This document shows, in pieces, positions 1-5,724 of a DNA stretch of 10,477 bases (position 1 is the first letter of the stretch; every line of letters begins with the position of its first letter). Location of the stretch: the NCBI GenBank assembly GCA_026392145.1, contig JAPLCS010000327.1:1-10477 (forward strand). The letters are read 5' to 3'. Under the pieces are notes generated by a model. It had not been told where the DNA came from. It ran no database searches and saw only the letters and a program-made list of their open reading frames with translations. The translations under genes were made by a program, and so were the position numbers. The DNA is from Fimbriimonadales bacterium (lineage in GTDB: Bacteria; Armatimonadota; Fimbriimonadia; Fimbriimonadales; Fimbriimonadaceae).

Positions 1-605
1 AAAACAAAGGTAATCGTAAGAACCGCAATCGTGCTCCAAAACGCTTCGCTTTCACTCCCAAGCATCCACCGAAGCACAATCCCCTGATCTCGCCCACTGG
101 CAAGAATAATCAACGAAAGTAAAGAAGACAATAAGGTGGCAGCAACCACTCCCGCCAGCAAAAGTGTCGGCGTTTCCAAGGTCCCCCTTCGAGTCGCCAA
201 CCTCATAACAACCCACAGCGAAAGCAAACCCGAAAAGAATCCAGCAACTGGCATTGCCAATCCAAAAGCGAACGCACTAAATCCAAAAGCTGTAACCAGC
301 GCACCACCCACCGCCGCACCAGAAGCAGTTCCAACGATATATGGTTCAGCCAGTGGGTTTCTAAAGAGTGACTGGAATACCGATCCCGTCGTCCCCAATA
401 TCGCACCGGTCAGAACGCACTGAATCGCACGCGGAATTCTGAACTGCCATACAATAACCGAGCCCTCCTGAGGTCCCTTCAACAATTCAGCAATCAGTTC
501 CGAAACAGAAACAGAATTAGACGACCCAAGCCCAACATGAGCCAAAAACCCAAGGAGTAGCAATATTCCCGACCCGAGCATCAGGTTTCGACCTTTGTTT
601 GTCAT
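1..605 (-). CDS. FecCD/BtuC-family ABC transporter permease, 3' end outside window
   Basis: Inner-membrane permease subunit of a metallophore importer (iron-siderophore, haem or vitamin B12 type), which would work with a binding protein and an ATPase not seen here. The first 201 residues are present; family members are usually 320-350, so about 40% lies beyond base 1. Family marks seen: a hydrophobic first helix (about residues 9-26), then the conserved block WQFRIPRAIQCVLTGAILG at 53-71, FQSLFRNPLAEPYIVG at 77-92 (the RNPLA-P-G motif) and SGAAVGGA at 95-102. Further helices follow, then LRWMLGS at 178-184. The ATG at 603-605 is the first possible start because an in-frame TAA lies three codons upstream. 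An AGGAG lies 15 bases upstream, too far for a good Shine-Dalgarno, and a -10-like TATAAC is closer. Substrate cannot be told from this part. It is divergent from the aminotransferase gene. Family assignment is firm. Confidence 0.9.
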   Translation of the reverse strand, partial: MTNKGRNLMLGSGILLLLGFLAHVGLGSSNSVSVSELIAELLKGPQEGSVIVWQFRIPRAIQCVLTGAILGTTGSVFQSLFRNPLAEPYIVGTASGAAVGGALVTAFGFSAFAFGLAMPVAGFFSGLLSLWVVMRLATRRGTLETPTLLLAGVVAATLLSSLLSLIILASGRDQGIVLRWMLGSESEAFWSTIAVLTITFV

Positions 606-633
606 CCGCGCTTAAGGTTATACTCCTATTGAG
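606..633. promoter_or_regulatory. Shared bidirectional -10 region between the divergent permease and aminotransferase genes
   Basis: The whole gap between the two divergent start codons is 28 bp. On the + strand TATACT (619-624) lies 9 bases before the TTG start at 634. On the - strand TATAAC (622-617) lies 11 bases before the ATG at 605. The two boxes share bases 619-622, so each strand has a -10-like hexamer (5 of 6 to TATAAT) at nearly the same distance from its own gene. The transcripts would have little or no leader. The + strand -35 candidate is poor (TTGTTT, 595-600, 18-base spacer, inside the permease gene). The - strand has none. Inferred from sequence only. Confidence 0.45.
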
Positions 634-1815
634 TTGAACACACCGAATCTTTCCGAAAGAACAAACTTACTAAAGCCATCACCCACCCTCGCAATAACTG
701 CCAAAGCAAACGCAATGAAGGCGGAAGGCAAGGATGTCATTTCATTCGGAGCAGGCGAACCAGACTTCAACACCCCAGCCGAAATCATCACCGCAGCAAA
801 AGAAGCACTCGATTCCGGAAAGACAAAATACACCCCAAGCGCGGGAATCAAAGAACTCCGCGAAGCCATCGCAGCAAAATTGCAACGCGAAAACGGTCTA
901 ACCTATTCACCCGACCAAATCGTAGCAAGCTGCGGAGCCAAGCACTCTCTATACAACGCAGCCCAAGTACTCTTTAATCCAGGAGACGAAGTCATCCTCA
1001 TCGCACCCTACTGGATGACCTACGCCGACCAAATCAAACTCGCAGGAGCTATCCCAGTGGTCGTCCACACAACGCCAGAATCAGGTTTCGTACCAACATA
1101 CGAACAACTTCAATCGGCGATCAGTCCGAAAACCAAAGCAATCATGCTCAACAGTCCTTCGAACCCTTCAGGAGCACTGTTACCAAGACAAACACTTAAG
1201 GAAATCGGCGCACTCGCCATCAAGCATGACTTCTGGATTATCTCCGACGAAATCTACGAACGCTTAATCTATGGCGAGAAATTCGAGTCCATTGCGAGCC
1301 TCGGCAAAGAAGTTTACGAGCGAACCATCACAATTGGTGGCTGCAGTAAATCGTATGCCATGACCGGATGGAGGCTAGGTTTTGCCGCCGCACCATTAGT
1401 AGTGGCGAAAGCTATGAGCAATTTCCAAGACCAAGTCACCAGCAATCCAACATCCTTTGTTCAGTACGGTGCGGTTGCGGCATTTAACCTGCCAGCAACA
1501 AGCGTCGAAGCAATGCGAGCAGAATTCGAGGCTCGTAGAGACCTTATCGTGCGACTTCTCTCCGAAATCCCAGGATTCAAAATTCATCCACCCAAAGGCG
1601 CATTCTATGCATTCCCAGATGTCACTGGCGCACTTAAGCCAGGCGAGACAGACCTTGATCTCACCTCGTATCTTTTGGAAGAAGCATTGGTGGCAGTAGT
1701 TCCGGGCTCGGTGTTCGAAGCACCCGGTCACATTCGCCTCAGCTACGCTACCAGTCGACAAAACATTGAAAAAGGAGTCGGAAGAATCCGAGAAGCCCTC
1801 GAAAAACGCGCATGA
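634..1815 (+). CDS. Class I (subgroup Ib) aspartate aminotransferase
   Basis: Cytosolic PLP enzyme that moves the amino group between aspartate and 2-oxoglutarate (aspartate + 2-oxoglutarate to oxaloacetate + glutamate). Relatives of this type can also act on prephenate or aromatic acids. The 393 residues match the Thermus-type AspB length. Motifs: LKPSPTLAITAKA at 13-25, GAGEPDFNTP at 39-48, TKYTPSAGIKELREA at 64-78, AKH at 102-104, N177 in SPSNPSG, D205 and Y208 in SDEIYE, the PLP-binding Lys K239 in SKSYAMTGWRLG, and the carboxylate-binding Arg R368 in HIRLSYATS. The start is TTG: the next Met (residue 28) would cut away conserved N-terminal sequence, and relatives begin with an LS-R-x-L-x-KPS segment at this distance. 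The stop overlaps the rnc start as ATGA, so the two genes are probably co-transcribed and coupled. Substrate range beyond aspartate is uncertain, so no gene symbol is given. Confidence 0.93.
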   Translation: MNTPNLSERTNLLKPSPTLAITAKANAMKAEGKDVISFGAGEPDFNTPAEIITAAKEALDSGKTKYTPSAGIKELREAIAAKLQRENGLTYSPDQIVASCGAKHSLYNAAQVLFNPGDEVILIAPYWMTYADQIKLAGAIPVVVHTTPESGFVPTYEQLQSAISPKTKAIMLNSPSNPSGALLPRQTLKEIGALAIKHDFWIISDEIYERLIYGEKFESIASLGKEVYERTITIGGCSKSYAMTGWRLGFAAAPLVVAKAMSNFQDQVTSNPTSFVQYGAVAAFNLPATSVEAMRAEFEARRDLIVRLLSEIPGFKIHPPKGAFYAFPDVTGALKPGETDLDLTSYLLEEALVAVVPGSVFEAPGHIRLSYATSRQNIEKGVGRIREALEKRA

Positions 1816-2486
1816 TCCCCAAGGGAATTCCGCTCAAGAACGAACAAATGTTTTCCCTTGCTATGAGGCATCGGTCGGCGTCGCCGACCGATGTCGCCGG
1901 AAGCTACGAGCGGCTTGAATTTTTCGGCGATTCCGTCCTTGGTCTCGTAGTCGCCCAATACCTCTACGAACACTTCCCCAACTGGGACCAAGGCATGATG
2001 TCAAAAGCAAAAAGCAGTGTGGTCCAAGAGGCACCTCTCGCTGAAATTGCCCGCAAGCTAGGTCTCGAAGCCTGCCTTGAAATGAGTGCCAGCGAAGAGG
2101 CAACCGGCGGACGCCAACGAGCATCCATCCTCGCCGATGTCGTCGAAGCCGTCTTCGGAGCCATTTATCTTGAATCAGGTCTCGAAGTAGCAAGGTGGTT
2201 CATCCTAGAACAACTCAATCCCTACCTACTTCGCGTGAGTACCGGCGATGTCAACCCAGACGATCATAAATCTAAGCTTCAAGAAATCGCCCAATCCCTC
2301 TGGCGAAAGACACCGACCTACCGAATTCGCAACGAATTTGGTGCCGCTCACGACAAAAAATTCTCAGTTGAGGTGGTATTCGATGATGAAGTTATCGGCG
2401 AGGGGGTAGGACGCACCAAAAAGGAAGCCGAACAAGCCGCAGCAGCCGAAGCAATCGAAGTGATTCGGCGAAACGTTCGCCAATAA
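1812..2486 (+). CDS. rnc: Ribonuclease III
   Basis: Double-strand-specific endoribonuclease that acts as a homodimer in rRNA processing, mRNA turnover and cleavage of structured RNA. At 224 residues it has the usual bacterial size. The catalytic domain (about 5-140) has the signature ERLEFFGDSVLG at 33-44. The four Mg-binding acidic residues are all present: E36, D40, D109 and E112 (in ILADVVEAVFGAIYLE), so the enzyme should be active. The C-terminal dsRNA-binding domain (about 150-220) reads DHKSKLQEIAQ, then PTYRI, FSVEVVF and GEGVGRTKKEAEQAAAAEA. The ATG at 1812 overlaps the aminotransferase TGA, suggesting translational coupling. The loop between HRS (20-22) and ERLEF is encoded by a near-perfect hairpin (separate entry). 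A weak hairpin and T-run lie after the stop. Confidence 0.97.
   Translation: MIPKGIPLKNEQMFSLAMRHRSASPTDVAGSYERLEFFGDSVLGLVVAQYLYEHFPNWDQGMMSKAKSSVVQEAPLAEIARKLGLEACLEMSASEEATGGRQRASILADVVEAVFGAIYLESGLEVARWFILEQLNPYLLRVSTGDVNPDDHKSKLQEIAQSLWRKTPTYRIRNEFGAAHDKKFSVEVVFDDEVIGEGVGRTKKEAEQAAAAEAIEVIRRNVRQ
1867..1895 (+). repeat. Near-perfect inverted repeat inside the 5' part of rnc
   Basis: The arms CATCGGTCGGCG (1869-1880) and CGCCGACCGATG (1882-1893) are exact reverse complements around a single T. As RNA this folds to 11 bp with a three-base GUC loop, extended by a G-U pair (1868/1894) and a G-C pair (1867/1895). It begins 57 bases into the gene and encodes residues 19-28 (HRS to DVA), between the conserved HRS and ERLEF motifs. 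Spacing between those motifs is normal for RNase III, so it is not an obvious insertion that lengthened the protein. Confidence 0.85.
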
Positions 2487-2505
2487 ATTCGAGATCGTCA
2501 GCATC

Positions 2506-2535
2506 TTGCCAAGACACCCAATTTTGAACTAGTAT
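2506..2535 (+). promoter_or_regulatory. Possible sigma70-type promoter for the PEP-CTERM gene
   Basis: TTGCCA (2506-2511, 5 of 6 to the -35 consensus), an 18-base spacer, then TAGTAT (2530-2535, 4 of 6 to the -10 consensus). Transcription would begin near 2542 and give a leader of about 75 bases. A second, weaker option is TTGGCA (2576-2581) with CATAAC (2598-2603). Both are matches by eye only, in the 132-base gap between rnc and the next gene. Confidence 0.3.
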
Positions 2536-2547
2536 ATTTAGTAGTTC
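2526..2547. repeat. Small inverted repeat in the rnc to PEP-CTERM gap
   Basis: GAACTA (2526-2531) and TAGTTC (2542-2547) are exact reverse complements with a 10-base AT-rich loop. A five-T run follows eight bases later (2555-2559). It could be a weak terminator for rnc or, because it overlaps the candidate -10, an operator for the next gene. The stem is short and AT-rich, so either role is tentative. Confidence 0.35.
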
Positions 2548-2618
2548 TTCGATATTTTTCCCAATTCCCTCTCCATTGGCACGGTTATTACTGATACCAT
2601 AACTATCGAGGTCGAAGG

Positions 2619-3353
2619 ATGAAGATGAACAAACTAGGTGCGGTCGCAATGGTAGTCACTTTAAGTGGTATCGCAGTGGCCCGGCCAGAGCTAAACGCGT
2701 TCATCAACAAGCCTGCAAACAGCATCCCCGAACTCATTGCCCAAATCAAAGCAGACAAGCAAGTTGCCGACCGATTCATGCGGCACTTTTCAATGACTAA
2801 ACAAGAAGTCGTTGAATTTGTTTCCTCACTGAGATTAGGAACTATCTCAAAATCTGGGTACTACACCATCTACAGTGCGCCAGACAATGGAATCCTGAAG
2901 GCTCACGTCTCCTTCTTCAAAAAAGGCACCCCAGCATTTGTGGACTCCGACGGAAACGCCGTGCTCCGTGTAAAGTGCGCCAATCCTTTCGTTGTTGGCA
3001 AAGCACCTGGAATCACCGCCAAGGCAAATATTCAGGACACCATTACCACCGCGAACGAGATGTCAATCACCGCAGGTATCCTCTCCGCGCCAAATTCAGA
3101 GATCGAAGCCTCCATTCCTGCAGTTCCAGAAATCAGCGAAGATCTTACCGATGGCTCCCTTGCCCTCGGTGTCGTCCCAACCCCACCGGTGACAAGTTCA
3201 TCCGGTTTCCTTGGATCTCTCCTTGGAGTTGGTGGAGCGGTATCAGTAATGAACAAGCCACCCGAACCAGACCCAGTTCCAGAACCGACTTCAATGGTTG
3301 CCTTAAGTCTCGGTGCATTAGCACTCTTAAGGAAAAAGAAGAAGACTGCCTAA
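2619..3353 (+). CDS. PEP-CTERM sorting-signal protein, function unknown
   Basis: Predicted exported protein of 244 residues. The N-terminal signal peptide (1-21) has a basic start and a hydrophobic core, with a probable cut after AVA (19-21). The C-terminal PEP-CTERM signal has PEP at 221-223, a hydrophobic helix at about 226-237 and the basic tail RKKKK at 238-242. In known systems this signal is processed by an exosortase of the EpsH/XrtA type and directs proteins to the surface or extracellular matrix. The body (about 35-125) has a helical part around FMRHFSMTKQEVVEFVSSL, then Y81-Y85, KKGTPAFVDSDGNAVLRVKC (101-120) and ANPF. A Ser/Pro-rich linker precedes the signal. The ATG at 2619 has GAGG seven bases upstream; the ATG at 2625 with GAAGGA at 2614-2619 is equally good. 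No exosortase is present in the window. The sorting signal is clear; the body domain is not recognised with confidence. Confidence 0.88.
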   Translation: MKMNKLGAVAMVVTLSGIAVARPELNAFINKPANSIPELIAQIKADKQVADRFMRHFSMTKQEVVEFVSSLRLGTISKSGYYTIYSAPDNGILKAHVSFFKKGTPAFVDSDGNAVLRVKCANPFVVGKAPGITAKANIQDTITTANEMSITAGILSAPNSEIEASIPAVPEISEDLTDGSLALGVVPTPPVTSSSGFLGSLLGVGGAVSVMNKPPEPDPVPEPTSMVALSLGALALLRKKKKTA

Positions 3354-3365
3354 AGCAGTCCTTTT
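3344..3365. terminator. Bidirectional rho-independent terminator between convergent genes
   Basis: The exact stem GACTGC (3344-3349) / GCAGTC (3355-3360) closes a five-base loop that contains most of the PEP-CTERM stop codon. On the + strand it is followed by C and TTTT (3362-3365). Read on the - strand it is followed by TTCTTCTTTTTCC, so it can also end the convergent lipoprotein transcript, whose stop lies at 3392-3394. Confidence 0.7.
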
Positions 3366-3391
3366 CTCCCTATCTCCTCGTTGACCCCAAC

Positions 3392-4405
3392 TTACTTAGG
3401 GGCTTTTCCTTTGAGTTTCTCAATATCTTTGGTAATTGCCTCATCGGTCCGCATTCGATTGAACTCCTTTGACGGAGCCGACATGGATAGGTCCTTTTCA
3501 GTAAGCGCAGTGCTACTTTGCTCGTACTTTAAGTTCAAGTTGACCAAGACAGGACGTTTAGGGTCTTCTATCTGCAACCGCACAGTGGTCGGCATTTTTC
3601 CTGAAGGATTCACCACGAACTCATACTTCTTCCGAGGTTCGGAATTGGACACCATAATGATCCGCTTAAAAATCCCTGACTCAAACTGTCGGCTCTCCAA
3701 CGAAATTTTCCAACCAGCATTCTTGGCTGCCTGGTAAATCGCAGTCATCGGGTTAAGTTCCGAAGCAATAGCAGAAGAAATATGGTGGGTGATAGTCAAC
3801 GGTAGGTCATCCAAATTCACCTTCGTCGCAAGTTTTCTGCCTGGAGCTGGCTTCCCGCCTTCAAAGGTAACAGTCTTTCCCTCTCTCTGGGTCACCGTGT
3901 ACTCCTCAAAATGCGGAACTGGAGTTTTGGAGAACAAACTGTAGCTAATTCGGTACCTCTTGTCATCCGCAATAACGCAAGAATTATTATAAGTCCCCTT
4001 ACCTTCTGGCAATGAACCCGCCAGGTCAAAAGTAATTCGTGCGTCCCTAAGCGCTTTCAAATTCGAATCCATGTCCGCGAAAAGTGAAGCAGCAGGATTC
4101 GCTTTTGCTTGAGCTTCAGGTTCAGTCTTCCACCCCTTGGTACCAGATTCAATGACCGGAGGAATTGGAGTGGTTGTCGTTGCTATCTCTGGCGAATGAG
4201 TATCCGGAGCATTAGTTCCAGATGGCGATGGTGGAGTAACACCAACTCCCGGAGAGTCTGAAGAGGCAGCCTTCGGGGAGTTGTTCTCCTCAGCCGGACC
4301 CGAGCTTTTGCTTCCACATCCAACTACCAAAGTGCATAACACAGCAGCGATAGCCACGCCTTGCGTTACCGCCTTTCTCCTCTCAAATCTATTGCTGTAT
4401 CTCAC
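3392..4405 (-). CDS. Predicted lipoprotein with a Ser/Pro/Thr-rich linker and a possible LolA-like domain
   Basis: The protein has 337 residues from the chosen start. The first 29 form a lipoprotein signal: a basic stretch (NRFERRK), a hydrophobic core (AVTQGVAIAAVLCTLVVG) and lipobox Cys C30, so it should be lipid-anchored in the cell envelope. Residues 31 to about 95 are a flexible linker rich in Ser, Pro, Thr, Glu and Asn. The rest (about 100-335) looks like alternating beta strands with a helical middle (AIASELNPMTAIYQAAKNAGW). This recalls the LolA/LolB-like or DUF2092 lipid-binding fold, but no decisive motif is seen. The start is GTG at 4403-4405, because AGGGAG lies six bases upstream and it leaves a normal signal peptide. 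The frame stays open to an ATG at 4421-4423 and a GTG at 4454-4456. It shares a terminator with the PEP-CTERM gene. Function unknown. Confidence 0.75.
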   Translation of the reverse strand: MRYSNRFERRKAVTQGVAIAAVLCTLVVGCGSKSSGPAEENNSPKAASSDSPGVGVTPPSPSGTNAPDTHSPEIATTTTPIPPVIESGTKGWKTEPEAQAKANPAASLFADMDSNLKALRDARITFDLAGSLPEGKGTYNNSCVIADDKRYRISYSLFSKTPVPHFEEYTVTQREGKTVTFEGGKPAPGRKLATKVNLDDLPLTITHHISSAIASELNPMTAIYQAAKNAGWKISLESRQFESGIFKRIIMVSNSEPRKKYEFVVNPSGKMPTTVRLQIEDPKRPVLVNLNLKYEQSSTALTEKDLSMSAPSKEFNRMRTDEAITKDIEKLKGKAPK

Positions 4406-4485
4406 GTCTTTCTCCCTCACCATCTTAAACTCATACATCCTAACTTTAGGAGACACCCATCAAGTTCCCTCACTCAATAATTTGG

Positions 4486-4508
4486 AAACTCAGAATCTCA
4501 ATGAGTTT
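4486..4508. repeat. Inverted repeat in the galT to lipoprotein gap
   Basis: AAACTCA (4486-4492) and TGAGTTT (4502-4508) are exact reverse complements with a nine-base loop. It lies downstream of galT and upstream of the lipoprotein gene, both on the - strand. There is no T-run after it on that strand, so it is a weak terminator at best. An operator for the lipoprotein promoter is also possible. Confidence 0.4.
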
Positions 4509-4515
4509 ATTTAGT

Positions 4516-4534
4516 TAAGCACAAAATATGCTTA
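4516..4534. repeat. Second small inverted repeat downstream of galT
   Basis: TAAGCA (4516-4521) and TGCTTA (4529-4534) are exact reverse complements with a seven-base AT loop. It lies 50 bases past the galT stop and just before the 4486-4508 repeat. The pair could end or stabilise the galT transcript, but neither stem is GC-rich nor followed by a good T-run. Confidence 0.35.
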
Positions 4535-4583
4535 CAATCTTTCGTCCACCCCTTCACATCTGCACATCCCACTTCTACACATC

Positions 4584-5645
4584 TCAAACGTCGGAAAAAT
4601 GCACAACTGATTGATCTCTCAACATCTGGGCAGCCTTCTCAGGAGTCAAGTCTCGCTGAGCCTCACCCAACATCTCGTATCCTACTTGGAACTTCTTGAC
4701 ACTAGCAGAACGAAGCAAAGGCGGATAAAAGTGCGCATGTAAACACCAAGACTCTGGCTGCGATGCACTCTTTGGCGCCCAGTGCCAACCAAAGCTGTAA
4801 GGAAAATCAGTGCGGAAAAGATTGTCAAACCGAACAGTAACCTCCTTCAACAAACTTGCAAGATCAGTCATCTGAACTTCCGCAAGATCGGACATTCTTG
4901 ACACTTGACGAGTCGGTGCAATCATAACTTCAAAAGGCCACACCGCCCAAAACGGTACAAATGCAACCCAGCTATCATTCATTGCTACAACCCGCTTCGC
5001 CTCAGATAACTCACGAGACACAATGGTCTGAATCATGTTCTTGCCAGTACGAGCGAAGAAATCACTTTGTGAAGTACTTTCCTTCTGCAACAAAGTCGGT
5101 ACATAGTTTGAAGCCCAAATTTGACCATGAGGATGAGGGTTACTGCATCCCATGACTTCACCCTTATTCTCAAAAATCTGAACCCACTCATACTTCTGGT
5201 TCAATTCACTTGCCTGATCGCACCACAATATAACAACGTCAGCGATTTGCTCTTTTGTCAACCTTGCAAGTGTCAAATCATGCCGAGGATGAAAACAAAA
5301 AACCCGGCACTCCCCAGTGACAGGTTCAATCTGATAAAGCTCATCGTGGAGTCCAAGACTGCCATCCAAAGTAGATCGCACCTCGTCTGGCAAAAGGGCA
5401 GCAAAATCATTGTTGAACACAAAACACTTCTCATAAAGGGGATTACTTTCACCATTGGCTCGCACATTCCCTGGGCACAAGTAACAACCTGAGTCGAATG
5501 AAGTTCGAGGCGCAATCGGTTTTTCTTCCTGCCCCTGCCATGGCCGTTTAGTACGGTGAGGGGAGACCAGTACCCACTCATTCAATAGCGGATTAAACCT
5601 CCTATGCGGGTGCTCTTCCGCATCAAAAATCTGCTGAATTCCCAT
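4584..5645 (-). CDS. galT: Galactose-1-phosphate uridylyltransferase, class I
   Basis: Leloir-pathway enzyme of the cytosol: UDP-glucose + galactose-1-phosphate to glucose-1-phosphate + UDP-galactose. The 353 residues are the family length. Seen: RFNPLLNEWVLVSPHR at 16-31, the Zn-type pair C54 and C57 in CYLCPGN, FVFNNDFAAL at 75-84, H122 in HPRHD, and SNPHPHGQIWA at 168-178 with metal-type H171 and nucleophile H173. At the C-terminal side are GWHWAP at 286-291, LHAHFYPPLLRSA at 302-314 and VGYEMLGEAQRDLT at 321-334. These run very close to E. coli GalT, so activity is likely. The frame stays open to 5867, which would overlap the divergent gene. The ATG at 5643-5645 (GGAG nine bases upstream) gives the family N-terminus; the ATG at 5658-5660 adds five residues and is also possible. 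No galK or galE is in the window. It is divergent from a sugar ABC operon. Confidence 0.96.
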   Translation of the reverse strand: MGIQQIFDAEEHPHRRFNPLLNEWVLVSPHRTKRPWQGQEEKPIAPRTSFDSGCYLCPGNVRANGESNPLYEKCFVFNNDFAALLPDEVRSTLDGSLGLHDELYQIEPVTGECRVFCFHPRHDLTLARLTKEQIADVVILWCDQASELNQKYEWVQIFENKGEVMGCSNPHPHGQIWASNYVPTLLQKESTSQSDFFARTGKNMIQTIVSRELSEAKRVVAMNDSWVAFVPFWAVWPFEVMIAPTRQVSRMSDLAEVQMTDLASLLKEVTVRFDNLFRTDFPYSFGWHWAPKSASQPESWCLHAHFYPPLLRSASVKKFQVGYEMLGEAQRDLTPEKAAQMLRDQSVVHFSDV

Positions 5646-5708
5646 CGGCACCGACTCCATACTCCACCAGAATATCTCGCCTAGTACTCCAAATCGTCCA
5701 AAAAGGTG

Positions 5709-5714
5709 TATATT
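5709..5714 (+). promoter_or_regulatory. Possible -10 box of the sugar ABC operon
   Basis: TATATT (5 of 6 to TATAAT) ends 10 bases before the ATG at 5725, so the message would have almost no leader. This spacing resembles the one seen before the aminotransferase gene. No good -35 is seen at 16-18 bases, and no strong Shine-Dalgarno lies just before the ATG (AGGTG is 16 bases away). The 79-bp gap to galT also holds a direct repeat TACTCCA (5660-5666 and 5685-5691) of unknown meaning. Confidence 0.35.
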
Positions 5715-5724
5715 CGTGTGAACT

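Noticed and set aside
136..423. Open frame of 95 codons on the + strand
   Set aside because: It is the antisense of the FecCD permease and composed mostly of Ala, Pro and Thr.
3385..3402. CCCC/GGGG pairing around the lipoprotein stop followed by CTTTTCC
   Set aside because: Only four pairs with a ten-base loop, overlapping coding sequence; the nearby 3344-3365 stem is a better terminator.
2975..3472. Open frame of 165 codons on the + strand overlapping the PEP-CTERM gene
   Set aside because: It is rich in Arg, Ser and Trp in the wrong frame of a convincing gene and crosses the terminator; no family features.
4555..4583. CACATC three times within 29 bases after galT
   Set aside because: The units are short and unevenly spaced (8 and 15 bases); too little for a tandem repeat or a binding-site array.
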